A stretch of 64,000 nt of DNA, taken from contig NZ_RJKL01000001.1 in NCBI RefSeq assembly GCF_003751945.1, forward strand, positions 1,240,001 to 1,304,000. The letters are read 5' to 3'. The DNA comes from Couchioplanes caeruleus. GTDB taxonomy: Bacteria > Actinomycetota > Actinomycetes > Mycobacteriales > Micromonosporaceae. Positions 30,538-39,917 of this stretch are shown one piece after another. Every line of letters begins with the position of its first letter. The first letter of the stretch is position 1. The notes under the pieces are model-generated. The model ran no database searches. It worked only from the letters and a program-made list of their open reading frames with translations, and was not told the DNA's origin. The position numbers and the translations under genes were made by a program.

Positions 30538-32103
30538 TCAGCCGAGCTTGACGTTGAAGATCGGGTTGGCGGCCAGCTTCTTGAAGGCGGCCAGGCCGGC
30601 CGGCGTGCTGTCGATGCTGATGTCGCGGTTGCCCTCGTCGTCGGCCTTGGTGTCGAAGTGCACGATGGCCTTGATCGCGGGCCGCTTCACCAGCTCCGGC
30701 AGGACGCTGTGGTAGACGGGTGACTTGTCGGTGGCTTTGCCGATCTGGTGGTAGCCGCCCCATTCCGCGATCATGATCGGCTTGCCGGGGTGCTGGGTGG
30801 TGGCCCACTGGTAGAAGCCGGTGCCGCCGCCGGTCGGGGCGCGGTCGAGCAGGTCGGCGAAGTCACCGTAGTGGTAGTAGCCCTTCTCGACCGAGACGTA
30901 GGAGTCCAGGCCGATCCAGTCGACGATGTCGTCGCCCGGGTACAGGTCCTTCCACCAGGTCTGCGCCATCCACTTCTCGTTGCCCATGTAGGCCATCACG
31001 TTCACCACATTGCTCACGCCCTTGGACCGGAGACGCTCGATGGTGTGGCGGTACATGGCGGCGAAGTCCTTGGCCTGCCAGCCGGAACCGGCCTTGGCGA
31101 CGACGTCGTTCTCGGGCTCGTGGTGCAGCACCAGGAAGGTCTTCTTGCCGTACGCCTTGATCCGGGTGGCGAACGCGTCGATCCGCTTGTCCTGCTCGCC
31201 CTGGGCGACCTTGGCCCAGGTGGAGCCGTAGGCGATCTTCCAGTTGAGCAGCAGGACCCGCGGGTGGGTCGCGTCGTTGGTCATGGCGATCTCGGCCTTG
31301 GTGGGGAACGGTTCGTCGCCCTTGTGGTAGGTGTGGAAGATGGTGGCGGTACGCCCGCTCAGCTTCTCCCAGTTGCGGTGCTCCACGTCGCGGGGCAGGC
31401 TGGTGAAACCGCCGGCGGCGCCGCCCCACAGCACGCCGCAGGAGGGCACCAGCAGTGCCCCGGTGACGCAGTCGTCGTTGCCGGCGCCGACCGGAGTGCT
31501 CGGCGTCGCGGGCACCGGGGTGGCTGCCGGCGCCTTGGCGATAGTGAGGACCAGCTCCGGGCCACCGCGGGCCTTGTTCTCCGCCGACTGGAACCGCACC
31601 GTGCCGTTGGTCAGCGACGACGTCACCGCGAACGAATAGGTGCCCGGGCCGGTCACCGCACGGCTGAGGTTGAACCCGATCCGGGTGTCGCTCGGGCGCG
31701 CAGTCACCGAGGCGACCGCGGAACCCAGCTTCGGGGCGTTGCCGGAGGTCAGCTTCGCCTCGGTCCACGAGGTACCCTCGACCCGTGAGACGGTGACCCT
31801 GCCGGAAGATTTGCCGGACGGGCTGAGGTACAGCCGCGCGGCCTTGACGTCCGCGCCGGCCGGAACCGTGAACTTGAGGTACGCGACCTTGCGGTCCTTG
31901 CCGAGCTTACCGACGGCGAGCTTGTCATTCGAGCCGAAAGTGGTGCTCTTACGGCCGCTGGAGGTGTAGCTGTCGTGGGCGGCCTTGATGGCCACCTGGA
32001 CGGTGGAAGCCGCGGCGGCGGCGTTCGGCACCATGACAGCGGAGCTGCCGGCGATTACGGCGGTCAGAGCTGTCAACGACTTCGGCAGCTTGGCGCGTCG
32101 CAA
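30538..32103 (-). CDS. Secreted GH26 glycoside hydrolase with N-terminal DNRLRE-type domain
   Basis: 521 aa if started at the TTG at 32103, which follows GGGGGAG and gives a signal peptide (RRAKLPKSLTALTAVIAG... NAAAAAS). Longer in-frame starts to 32427 would bury the signal peptide. Residues about 35-185 form a beta-sandwich DNRLRE/CBM96-like domain (KLAVGKLGKDRKVAYLKFTVP), followed by a Pro/Ala linker. The catalytic domain has HHEPE (acid/base Glu) and IAEWGG (nucleophile Glu), the GH26 pair of beta-mannanases and related enzymes. The exact substrate is not determinable. Exported. Confidence 0.85.
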   Translation of the reverse strand: MRRAKLPKSLTALTAVIAGSSAVMVPNAAAAASTVQVAIKAAHDSYTSSGRKSTTFGSNDKLAVGKLGKDRKVAYLKFTVPAGADVKAARLYLSPSGKSSGRVTVSRVEGTSWTEAKLTSGNAPKLGSAVASVTARPSDTRIGFNLSRAVTGPGTYSFAVTSSLTNGTVRFQSAENKARGGPELVLTIAKAPAATPVPATPSTPVGAGNDDCVTGALLVPSCGVLWGGAAGGFTSLPRDVEHRNWEKLSGRTATIFHTYHKGDEPFPTKAEIAMTNDATHPRVLLLNWKIAYGSTWAKVAQGEQDKRIDAFATRIKAYGKKTFLVLHHEPENDVVAKAGSGWQAKDFAAMYRHTIERLRSKGVSNVVNVMAYMGNEKWMAQTWWKDLYPGDDIVDWIGLDSYVSVEKGYYHYGDFADLLDRAPTGGGTGFYQWATTQHPGKPIMIAEWGGYHQIGKATDKSPVYHSVLPELVKRPAIKAIVHFDTKADDEGNRDISIDSTPAGLAAFKKLAANPIFNVKLG

Positions 32104-32525
32104 AATGAAGTCTCCCCCGGTTCGTCCAGCCGCTGTCGGCCGAATACCTGGACGACACTCCGGGGCGAGCGGTGCGCACCGAGAGCGCGACAGGGTGCCA
32201 CCCGGTTGCGGGTTCCGGCACCGATGAACACAATCCGTTCCCACCGGTTTACGGAAACCGGGGAGCCGGAGTGCATACCGCAGCGCTTCCCCATCGCGTC
32301 GCGGTGCGCCGCATCGGGGAGGCGGCGACCCGCCGCGTTCAGAAACTCGCACCCGTACGGCAACCGTCCGCTGACCGCTGCCGTAACCCTCGGACGGCAG
32401 GCACCTGGGCGGCAACTCAGCACTCACGGCAAGGCACCTGAACAGGCATCAGTGAATGCCGCCAGGCCTCCGAAGGGAATGGCGTACCTGGCGAACAAGC
32501 GCCGGGGCGGAGTTCCCGAAAGGTT

Positions 32526-33023
32526 GTGCCCGTGCCGAAGACCCTGGTCCGTCGCCTCGCCACCCTCGCGCTGATCCCCGCCGCCGCGTTCATCGGCCTG
32601 GTCATCGCCGGAGCGCCCGCGCAGGCGGCCGTGGTCTCCACCTCGACGCTGCAGACGCAGGTCGTGAGCCTGTCGAACCAGGCGCGGGTCAAGGCCGGCT
32701 GCAAGGCGCTGAAGGTCAACGCGGCGCTGCTCTGGGCCGCCCGCGGCCACAGCAAGTACATGGCCGCCAGCGGCAGGTTCAGCCACACCGGCGCCCGCAA
32801 CTCCACGTTCGCCGCCCGGGCCCGCGCCGCCGGCTACACCGCCGCGCGCAGCGAGAACATCGCCTGGGGCTACCGCAGCGCCCGCGAGGTCGTCAACGGC
32901 TGGCTGAAGTCGCCGGGCCACCGTCGCAACCTGCTCGACTGCGGCGCCAGGACGTTCGCCGTCGGCGTCGTCTACTCGACCAACGGCACGCCGTACTACA
33001 CGCAGATGTTCGGCAGCCGCTGA
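32526..33023 (+). CDS. Secreted CAP/SCP-domain protein
   Basis: 165 aa from a GTG start (32526 or 32532; GAAAGG lies just upstream). A signal peptide ends near APAQA. The remainder is one CAP (SCP/PR-1) domain: ARGHSKYMAASGRFSHTG, SENIAWGYRS and GWLKSPGHRRNLLDCG are the conserved blocks, with the paired His residues. Two cysteines could form a disulfide. Bacterial members are extracellular; the molecular function is not settled. Confidence 0.88.
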   Translation: MPVPKTLVRRLATLALIPAAAFIGLVIAGAPAQAAVVSTSTLQTQVVSLSNQARVKAGCKALKVNAALLWAARGHSKYMAASGRFSHTGARNSTFAARARAAGYTAARSENIAWGYRSAREVVNGWLKSPGHRRNLLDCGARTFAVGVVYSTNGTPYYTQMFGSR

Positions 33024-33039
33024 CCTTACCCGTGCGCAA

Positions 33040-33167
33040 GACCGGCCCGCATGCCAGCCGATCACATGCAGGTCGATGTCGCGCACGTCGGCGAGCTTGT
33101 CCACGTCGTACCAGCGGTAGGTCGTGCCGCAGGCCGGACACGTCATTCCTGCGGCCAACCGGTCCAT
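33040..33167 (-). pseudogene. Possible zinc-ribbon gene remnant
   Basis: Minus-strand translation gives MTCPACGTTYRWYDVDKLAD followed by VRDIDLHVIGWHAG, which looks like real protein with a CxxC zinc knuckle. No natural C-terminus or ribosome binding site is seen before it runs into the antisense of the CAP gene. It may be a relic or chance. Confidence 0.3.
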
Positions 33168-33346
33168 CGATCCGGATCACGTCGCGACGGCCGTAGGCGT
33201 CGGCCTTCCCACCTCTGTTTCGCGATCACGGGACAGCAGTTGCGGCAACTCGACCGCATCCTTTCGCAGCCGCGCACCGCAACGGCCCGTCGCGACCTTC
33301 GAACAGAGGCCGAAGCACGAAACCCGGCGAAATAAAGGGGACATTG
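33168..33346. other. Intergenic, no gene seen
   Basis: Together with 33024-33167 this forms a 323-bp gap. Apart from the possible zinc-ribbon remnant nothing was found. An AAGGGG ribosome binding site precedes 33347. Confidence 0.5.
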
Positions 33347-34474
33347 ATGCTGCCTACCACTACCCGCCGACTACTGGCACCGCTGCTGCTCATCGCGCTC
33401 GGTGCCGGGCCGGCCGTGGTGCCCGAGGCCGCCAATGCCGCCGGCGTATCCGCCACCGTGAAGGTCGGCAATACACTACGGGTCCGCTCGGCGCCCTCGC
33501 TGACGGCCAAGGTCGTCGGCACCGTGAAGAACAACCAGAGGGTCTCCGTCATCTGCGCGATCACCGGGCAGAAGGTGCGGGGATCGGTGCGCACCACGAC
33601 CGCATGGGACCGCCTCAGTACCGGCCGCTACCTCTCGCACGCGTACGTCAAGACGTCGCGATCCATCCCGCGCTGCGCCACCAAGCCGGCCCGCGTCGCA
33701 CCCCGCAAGACCAAACCGGCGACCGACAAGAAGTACGTCGTCGGCACCGTCAGAAGTCTGGACGGCGCCGTCCACCTCCGCGCCAGCGCAACCACATCCG
33801 CCGCCCGTAGGGATTCCGTCGTCAACGGCACGAAGCTCAACCTGGTCTGCCGGGTCGCCGGGACCCGGGTCGCCGGCACGGTACGCACCACCAACCAATG
33901 GAACCGGACCGCTGCCGGCACCTACATCTCACACGCCTACATGTACTCCGGCCCGTTGCCGGTGTGCGCAGCCTCGCGCACCCCCGCGCCGTCGGTGTCG
34001 CTCACCCCGGAGCAGTTCATCAAGAACTCGGTGCCGGGCGCGCAGCGCGGCTGGCGCGAGTACGGCGTCCCCGCCTCGGTGACGATCGCCCAGGCGATCC
34101 TCGAATCCGGCTGGGGCCGCAGCGGCCTCGCCTCGGTCGACAAGAACTACTTCGGCATCAAGTGCCAGAACGGTTCCTACGGGAAGCTGGCGAACGGCTG
34201 CCACACGTACCGCACCCAGGAGTGCACCAAGGCCGGCAACTGCTTCTCCACCTCGGCCGTCTTCCGGACGTACGCCACGCAGTCGCACTCGTTCCGGGAC
34301 CACGGCAGCTTCCTGCGGGTGAACCCGCGCTACAAGCCGGCGTTCGCCTACACCAAGAACGCCAACAAGTTCATCTGGAAGGTCTGGAAGGCCGGCTACG
34401 CCACGGACCCCAACTACTACACCAAGGTCACCGGCATCATGGCTAAGTACAAGCTGTACCAGTACGACACCTGA
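33347..34474 (+). CDS. Secreted cell-wall hydrolase: two SH3b domains plus GH73-type glucosaminidase
   Basis: 375 aa. The ATG at 33347 is preferred over TTG at 33344 because AAGGGG is well placed. A signal peptide ends near PEAANA. Two bacterial SH3 repeats follow (about residues 35-100 and 125-195; each has GTVR/GTVKNNQ, VCAITG/VCRVAG and TTxWxR). The C-terminal domain has SVTIAQAILESGWGRSGL, with the catalytic Glu of GH73-like N-acetylglucosaminidases, then NYFGIKC and a YxTKVTGIM tail. It would bind and cut peptidoglycan outside the cell. Confidence 0.9.
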   Translation: MLPTTTRRLLAPLLLIALGAGPAVVPEAANAAGVSATVKVGNTLRVRSAPSLTAKVVGTVKNNQRVSVICAITGQKVRGSVRTTTAWDRLSTGRYLSHAYVKTSRSIPRCATKPARVAPRKTKPATDKKYVVGTVRSLDGAVHLRASATTSAARRDSVVNGTKLNLVCRVAGTRVAGTVRTTNQWNRTAAGTYISHAYMYSGPLPVCAASRTPAPSVSLTPEQFIKNSVPGAQRGWREYGVPASVTIAQAILESGWGRSGLASVDKNYFGIKCQNGSYGKLANGCHTYRTQECTKAGNCFSTSAVFRTYATQSHSFRDHGSFLRVNPRYKPAFAYTKNANKFIWKVWKAGYATDPNYYTKVTGIMAKYKLYQYDT

Positions 34475-34907
34475 AAGTAGACCGACGTGCCTTGCCCTCC
34501 GTGGATGGAAGCCGAATCGGGTACTGCGGCGACCTTGCGAGCGGCGGCGTTGAACGGCTGGCCGGTCTCCTCCGTGGCGGTCACGGGCCAGGTCGTTCGG
34601 TGGCTGTCCTGCTGATGGTGTCACTGTGATGCGCCACCGTCATCCGCCGGAGCCGCAATGCTGGGTCTGCTCGGTGATGATCGCTCCGGCGGCACCTCCC
34701 GGTATTCGCCATCGACCGTCCTTCCCGGGAAGGCGGCGAGGAAGGCGCGCCGCCTCAGCGCCTCGGCCGGCTGGTCTCGCGCGAGGACATACGGTGCATA
34801 TGCCAGCGTGCTTCGCGGGGACGGTCAGCCGGTTGGCGGCACAGTCCCTGCGGCCCGCCCGGGTGCCGGTTGCGCAGGGCACAGCGCCGGGTCAGGGTCG
34901 GCCGATG
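34475..34907. other. 433-bp intergenic, no gene seen
   Basis: Lies between two convergent genes. No supported ORF and no strong hairpin was recognised. Confidence 0.5.
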
Positions 34908-36545
34908 TCAGGAAAGCAGATCGCGGCGCCGGTACCCGATCGCCCCGGCAGCAACCAGGATCAGCGTCACCACTGTCATGGCCGCGGTCGCCGGCCAGTT
35001 GGGAGCCGTGTGGGGCACCGCGGCGAGGTGCGCGAACGGCGATACGTCCACTACCCATTGCGGGGCGTTCACGCTCTGTGCGATGACCAGCAGCAGGAAG
35101 CCGCCCACGGTCGGCACCGCGCCGATGGCCGTCACGGCGCGGGGCAGCCAGCCGAACGCGAGGACCGCCGCGCCCACACTGAGCAGGGCGAGGGGCAGGG
35201 TGTTCCAGACGCCGCCCAGAGCCGCCGTAAGCCCCAGGTCTCCTGGCGTGGCCGTGACGCCGAGCCAGGTCGCGAGCCCGGCGACCGTCGTGAGGACGAC
35301 TGCGCCGATCACCGCAGGAATCGTCTCGGCGGCAAGCAGCCGGATGCGCGAGACCGGCTGGGCGGCGAGCAGGGCGAGGTGGCGGCCGGCTTCGGCCTTC
35401 GCGAAGGCGTCCACCCGGCTGGCCGCGAACCCGCCGACCGGCAGAGCGAGCAGGGCGAAGATGGTGGCCGCGTAACCCTCGACCGTGGCCAGGCCGGTGA
35501 AACCGGCCTGCACGGCCGCGTCGGCGAAGGCCGGATTGTCGGTCAGGAACCTTGTCATCGTGTCGGCGATCAGCCCGATGAGCAGGAAGTAGGACGCGAC
35601 GCCCGCGGCCCAGCCGCCCAGCGGAGGCAGCAGGCGGCGCAGCGCGAAACCCTCCACCGAGCCGAGCAGTGCCGTCCGTGAGGCCCGAGTGGCCGCCGGG
35701 GACCGCAGCGCGCCGCCGACGTCGCGACGACCCGCCACTGCGACAGCGGCCGTGGCCAAGAGGATCGCGGCCGCGGCGAGGACGAGCAGCGGCGCCCACC
35801 GGTTCCGGGCGTACGGCTGACTGAGCTCGAGGAGCCCGAACGGCGAGAGCCACCGCAGCCAGGCGACCGTGTCCACGCCGTCGCCCACCATCCGGGCGAG
35901 CAGCGTCACGGCGAGCACCGCGATCGCCGTACCGGTCGCCGCCGACCGCGCGGTATGGATCTGTGCGCTGAGCGCGGCCGTCGCGGCGAAGAACACGCCG
36001 AGCAGAGACAACCCGGCACCGTGGACGACGGCACCGTTCATGTCAGTGCCAGTGGCCGCCAGCGATGCTGAGACCGCCGCGCCGAACGCGACCGGGACCG
36101 CGCCGACGACGAGCAGGTGGGTGGCGAGGGCGGCCTGCAAGGGAACCCGTCCGGCCAGAAGGATGTCCCAGCGCCCCGCGTCTTCCTCGCCGCGGGTGAT
36201 TCTCGTCGTGGTGAGCACACACCACACGCCGATCAGGGCGGCCAGCACGGTGCCGGTGCGCCAGACGGTGAACCCGCCCGGATCGTCCAGGGCCACCGGC
36301 TCACCGAACAGCGTGCGGATCGCGGGATTGGTGGCCAGCGACTGCAGGCCGCCGGCCACGGCGCTGTCAGCCATCAGCTGCTCGTAGGTGGCCGCGACGA
36401 GCGCCGACATGCCGGCGGCGAGAGCAACCACGACGAGCCCGCCGCGCCGGATCAGACGAGCGGCGAGTCCGGCGAGGGCACCCGCCGGCCGTCTCTGAAC
36501 GGCGGCTCCCGGCCGTCGCGCCGCGGTCAGCGCCCGGGTACTCAT
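34908..36545 (-). CDS. ABC transporter permease, putative polyketide-antibiotic exporter type
   Basis: 545 aa. The ATG at 36545 overlaps the ATPase stop (ATGA). The protein is two similar halves, each with about six hydrophobic segments, and carries the RGEEDAGRWDILLAGRV motif typical of the ABC-2-like family annotated as exporters of polyketide antibiotics. Together with the ATPase it forms a complete two-gene exporter. The annotation as an antibiotic exporter is family-wide; transport of the polyene is only a possibility because the gene pair lies beyond the likely cluster boundary. Confidence 0.85.
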   Translation of the reverse strand: MSTRALTAARRPGAAVQRRPAGALAGLAARLIRRGGLVVVALAAGMSALVAATYEQLMADSAVAGGLQSLATNPAIRTLFGEPVALDDPGGFTVWRTGTVLAALIGVWCVLTTTRITRGEEDAGRWDILLAGRVPLQAALATHLLVVGAVPVAFGAAVSASLAATGTDMNGAVVHGAGLSLLGVFFAATAALSAQIHTARSAATGTAIAVLAVTLLARMVGDGVDTVAWLRWLSPFGLLELSQPYARNRWAPLLVLAAAAILLATAAVAVAGRRDVGGALRSPAATRASRTALLGSVEGFALRRLLPPLGGWAAGVASYFLLIGLIADTMTRFLTDNPAFADAAVQAGFTGLATVEGYAATIFALLALPVGGFAASRVDAFAKAEAGRHLALLAAQPVSRIRLLAAETIPAVIGAVVLTTVAGLATWLGVTATPGDLGLTAALGGVWNTLPLALLSVGAAVLAFGWLPRAVTAIGAVPTVGGFLLLVIAQSVNAPQWVVDVSPFAHLAAVPHTAPNWPATAAMTVVTLILVAAGAIGYRRRDLLS

Positions 36546-37432
36546 CGGACCGGCTCGCCGTAGTAGTCGAGGAAGATCTCCTCCAGGGTTGGTTCCCGGA
36601 CGGTGAGCGTGGCCACCTGGCTGGTGGCCAGCGCTTGCAGCGCGGGTCCTGGCGGGCCGGTCAACGCGAAACGCAGCGACCCGGGCGCGGTGTGGACGGA
36701 TTCCACACCCGGCACCGTGTCCATCCGGGGCGGGGCGCCGGTGTACGTCACGGTGATCTCGGCGCGGTGCATCCGGCGCAGATCGGCGACGGTGGCGACC
36801 TCGACCAGGCGCCCGGAGCGCAGGATGCCCACCCGGTCGCACACCGCCTCGACCTCGGTGAGCATGTGCGAGCTCAGGAAGACTGTCTGGCCGCGGCCGC
36901 GGGCCTCGCCGACGGCGCGGCGGAACTCGCGTTCCATCAGCGGATCCAAACCGCTGGTGGGCTCGTCGAACACCAGCAGCGGCGCCCTCGTGGCGAACGC
37001 CGCCACCAGCGCCACCTTCTGCCGGTTGCCCGTCGAGTACGCCCGGCCCGGCTTGGACACGTCCAGCTCGAAGCGCTCCACCAGCTCGTCGCGGTACGCC
37101 ATATCGACGCCGGGCCCGGTGCGGGCCAGCAGCTCCAACGACTCTGTCCCGGTCAGTTGGGGCCACAGGGCCACATCCGCGGGAACGTAGGCCAGGTGGC
37201 GGTGAGCGCGGGCCACGTCGGCCGCGTCGTCGCCGAAGACCGAGGCGTGGCCGGCGGACGGTCGCGCCAGCCCGAGCAGCAGCCGGATGGTGGTGGACTT
37301 GCCGGCGCCGTTGGGTCCGAGGAAACCGAACACCTCTCCGGCCGGGACCTCCAGCGTCAGGTCGTCGAGCGCCAGCACCCGCCGTCCATACCGCTTCGTC
37401 AGACTCTCGGTGCGCAGGGCGATCTTGTTCAT
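36542..37432 (-). CDS. ABC transporter ATP-binding protein
   Basis: 296 aa from the ATG at 37432 (GGAGG upstream). Walker A GPNGAGKST, signature-like STGNRQKVAL (degenerate for LSGGQ), Walker B LLVFDEPTSGLDP, H-loop SSHM. The C-terminal 80 aa form a DrrA/CcmA-type extension. First gene of the exporter operon. A 27-nt leader element (37463-37489) lies 31 nt before the start. Confidence 0.92.
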   Translation of the reverse strand: MNKIALRTESLTKRYGRRVLALDDLTLEVPAGEVFGFLGPNGAGKSTTIRLLLGLARPSAGHASVFGDDAADVARAHRHLAYVPADVALWPQLTGTESLELLARTGPGVDMAYRDELVERFELDVSKPGRAYSTGNRQKVALVAAFATRAPLLVFDEPTSGLDPLMEREFRRAVGEARGRGQTVFLSSHMLTEVEAVCDRVGILRSGRLVEVATVADLRRMHRAEITVTYTGAPPRMDTVPGVESVHTAPGSLRFALTGPPGPALQALATSQVATLTVREPTLEEIFLDYYGEPVR

Positions 37433-37462
37433 CGACGGCCTCCGGTCACATGCGGAAACAGA

Positions 37463-37489
37463 ACCGCCGACCAGGCTTCCCGGCACACC
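37463..37489 (-). promoter_or_regulatory. 27-nt conserved leader element, copy A (ABC exporter)
   Basis: Minus strand contains the core GCYGGGAAGYCTGGTCGGC with flanks GGTGY and RGT. Its 3' end is 31 nt before the ATPase ATG. Copies B and C have the same placement before cation antiporter genes. Confidence 0.65.
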
Positions 37490-37589
37490 TGAACTCACCG
37501 TACTCCTGTCTCGCCGAGACGAGAAGGGCATGGTCCAGGCGATACGTCGGCTCACTCGACCACGTCACATGATCCTTCGTGTCGGCCGA

Positions 37590-37607
37590 TGTCACGAAAC
37601 TGTCATG
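37590..37607 (+). promoter_or_regulatory. Direct-repeat site 1 (TGTCACG-N4-TGTCATG)
   Basis: Two heptamers with an 11-bp period, ending 73 bp before the STAS gene start at 37681. This matches the geometry of OmpR/PhoP-family binding sites. See sites 2-5. Confidence 0.6.
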
Positions 37608-37680
37608 GTTCCGCAGGAGCGCCGCGACAGAGGCGGACGAATCTGGCTCGTGGACCGTCGGAGGATCGAAAGTTGAGAAA

Positions 37681-38001
37681 ATGGTGCGCGCGCAGTCCGG
37701 CAGGGTGCCCGAGATCGTCGTCGAGGTGACCGGCGCACTCGCCGGCTCGACCGTGGAGGCATGGAGCCATACCTTCACCCGCGCCTCGGACTCCCGTCCC
37801 GCCAGGCTGATCATCGACCTGGCGGCGTGCCCGAGCATCGACACGGCGGCCATCGTGATCCTGCTACGGGTGCATCGCCAGATGAAGCGGTCCGGCGGGC
37901 GGCTGTTGCTGCGCCGTCCCGGGCCCGCCGTGTTGCGCCTGTTCTATGTGGCACGAGTCGATCAGGTACTCGAGGTCGAGGGTTCCGGTAGGCCGCAATA
38001 G
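37681..38001 (+). CDS. STAS-domain protein (anti-sigma factor antagonist-like)
   Basis: 106 aa from the ATG at 37681; longer in-frame starts to 37579 would include the direct-repeat site. A single STAS domain: EIVVEVTGAL, LIIDLAACPSIDTAAIVILLRVHRQMK, with Thr in the position phosphorylated in SpoIIAA-type antagonists. Probably binds an anti-sigma kinase encoded elsewhere. Convergent with the GerMN lipoprotein gene. Confidence 0.75.
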   Translation: MVRAQSGRVPEIVVEVTGALAGSTVEAWSHTFTRASDSRPARLIIDLAACPSIDTAAIVILLRVHRQMKRSGGRLLLRRPGPAVLRLFYVARVDQVLEVEGSGRPQ

Positions 38002-38007
38002 GCGAGG

Positions 38008-38577
38008 TCAGGCTGGGCCGATGAGGATGCGGTAGTCCGCGGCGCGCAGCGGTTCGCTGGACAAGGTGCCGTCGCCGCGAGGCACCTGCAGGGGCTGGCC
38101 GTCGCGGTGGAAGGACACGGCGGCGATGTCGGCACGCGAGGTGAGGGTGCAGACGATCTGGCCGTACGCGAGCACCTCGTCGCTGCGCGCCGCGTTGTCG
38201 TCGGCCTCGCTGATCTCCACGGTGGCGACCGCGGCACCGGGCGGCACGGTCACCGTCAACGTGGTGGTGGCCAGCGCGGTGGACAGTCCTTGCGCCTGTT
38301 CGGCCGGGGTGGGACCGGCGATGAGCTGGTCGAGTTGCCGTTGCGGGCCGGGCACGGCACCGACGCGGCGGACGGTCTGCGCCAGCCGGTTGTCGCGGAC
38401 CAAGCAGAGGACCTGAGCCACCTCCCCCGCCGGTTCGCTCGCGGCGGCGGACGGGCTGGCGTTGAGCGGGCGGCGCGGCAGGGTAACCGGATGGGGCTCA
38501 TCCTGGGTGGGCACCCCGCAGGCTGAGGCCAGGAACAGGGTCGCGGTGAGCACGGCGAGACCACGTACGGTGATCAT
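38008..38577 (-). CDS. GerMN-domain lipoprotein
   Basis: 189 aa. A lipobox LASAC at residues 16-20 marks a membrane-anchored lipoprotein. The rest is a GerMN domain (LIAGPTPAEQAQGLSTAL... TVTVPPGAAVATVEIS). The ATG overlaps the kinase stop (ATGA), so it is the third gene of the two-component operon, resembling the MtrAB-LpqB arrangement. It may modulate the sensor kinase from outside the membrane. Confidence 0.88.
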   Translation of the reverse strand: MITVRGLAVLTATLFLASACGVPTQDEPHPVTLPRRPLNASPSAAASEPAGEVAQVLCLVRDNRLAQTVRRVGAVPGPQRQLDQLIAGPTPAEQAQGLSTALATTTLTVTVPPGAAVATVEISEADDNAARSDEVLAYGQIVCTLTSRADIAAVSFHRDGQPLQVPRGDGTLSSEPLRAADYRILIGPA

Positions 38578-39917
38578 GTCTGCTGTCCGGATAGGTCGAT
38601 GCGGAAGCGGGCGCCGCCGCCGGGACGCTCGCCGACGGTGGCCTGGCCGCCGTGTGCGGCGGCGTGCTCGGCGACGATGGCCAGGCCGAGGCCGGTGCCG
38701 TCGTCGTTGCCGCGGGCGCGGGCGGCCGGGCCACGCACGAACCGGTCGAAAATGGTCGTCCGATCTTCGGGAGCGACACCGGGACCGGCGTCGTCGACTT
38801 CCAGGTAGCCGTCGCCGACGCGGACCGCGGTCGGACCGCCGCCGTAGCGGATGGCGTTGTCGATCAGATTGCCGAGCACCTGCTCGATCCGGCGCCGGTC
38901 CACCAGCCAGAACTCCGGCGTATCCGGAGCAATCTCCACCAGATCGGCGGCCAGGCCCCGCGAGCGGCAGACCCGCCGGGCCAGCTCCGCGGCGTCCACC
39001 GGCTCCCGGTGCACCGGCTGGTCGCTGCGGGCCAACTCCAGCAGGTCGTCGACGAGCGTCTGGAAGCGGCCGACCTCCGCGGTGAGCAGTGCCATCGCCG
39101 CCGCGGTCCGCTCGTCGAGACCGGCGCGGCGTTTCTCGATCACGCTGGCCGCGGCCGCCAGGGTCTGCAACGGCGAGCGCAGTTCGTGGCTGACGTCGGC
39201 GGCGAACCGTCGGTCGCGGTCCAACCTGCGGGTGAGCTGGTCGGCCATGTCGTTGAACGCGATCGACAGCGGCGCCAGGTCCGGTTCGGTAGCCGGGTCG
39301 AGGCGGGTGGTCAGATCACCGCCGGCGATACCCCGGGCCGCGCTCGCGACGGCGGTCAGGGGGCGCAGCGCGTGCCGGGTCACGTACCAGCCGACGGCGG
39401 CGCCGCCCGCGGCGACCATGATGGCGACAGCGGTGAGCACCAGCGCGAGGGCTTGCAGCGTCCGGTCCAGCTCGTCCAGCGAGATGATCTCGTAGAAGGC
39501 GGCGGAACCGGCCAGCGGAACGCCCACGATCAGTGCCGGCCGGCCGTCGCGTTCGACGCGTTGCGCCCCGGCTTCGCCGCCCGAGGTCATCTCCTGCAGC
39601 GCCCGTGGGACGGCGGTGTCGGCGGCCAGATCGGCACTACGCGAGTGCCAGCGGCCGCCGTAGTGCAGCAGCACGTACCGGTCGGAGCCGGTGCCCAACG
39701 AGCGGAGCACCTCCAGCACGTCCGGGTCGGCGCCGGTGATGCCGGCGTTGACCACCGCGGCGTCGTAGTAGGTGGAGCGCACCGCGGTGCGCTCGCGCTC
39801 GGCGAACAAAGTGTTGCGGATCGAGGTGTACGACACCAGACTGATACAGGCCGACAGCATCAGCGCCCCGAGGGCGAAGGCCGCGCTCACCCGAGTCCGC
39901 AGGCCGATCGGCTTCAC
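38574..39917 (-). CDS. Sensor histidine kinase
   Basis: 447 aa, GTG start overlapping the response regulator stop (GTGA). Two membrane helices (about 12-34 and 155-178) flank an extracellular sensor of about 120 aa. Then HAMP, HisKA with phospho-acceptor DVSHELRSPL, and HATPase with NLIDNAIRYGG, DDAGPGV and GTGLGLAI. All catalytic motifs are intact. Partner of the OmpR-type regulator encoded just upstream. Confidence 0.95.
   Translation of the reverse strand: MKPIGLRTRVSAAFALGALMLSACISLVSYTSIRNTLFAERERTAVRSTYYDAAVVNAGITGADPDVLEVLRSLGTGSDRYVLLHYGGRWHSRSADLAADTAVPRALQEMTSGGEAGAQRVERDGRPALIVGVPLAGSAAFYEIISLDELDRTLQALALVLTAVAIMVAAGGAAVGWYVTRHALRPLTAVASAARGIAGGDLTTRLDPATEPDLAPLSIAFNDMADQLTRRLDRDRRFAADVSHELRSPLQTLAAAASVIEKRRAGLDERTAAAMALLTAEVGRFQTLVDDLLELARSDQPVHREPVDAAELARRVCRSRGLAADLVEIAPDTPEFWLVDRRRIEQVLGNLIDNAIRYGGGPTAVRVGDGYLEVDDAGPGVAPEDRTTIFDRFVRGPAARARGNDDGTGLGLAIVAEHAAAHGGQATVGERPGGGARFRIDLSGQQT

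Noticed and set aside
30538..34474. GH26, CAP and glucosaminidase genes as part of the polyene cluster
   Set aside because: They lie behind a strong terminator, encode wall or polysaccharide proteins and lack the CTAG/AATTC box.
34908..37166. A longer permease starting at 37166
   Set aside because: The extra N-terminus is antisense-like, Arg-rich sequence overlapping the ATPase. The ATG at 36545 with ATGA overlap fits the family.
37463..37489. Cobalamin riboswitch (because of GGGAAG)
   Set aside because: No B12 box or the other conserved cobalamin segments lie nearby, and the downstream genes do not fit.
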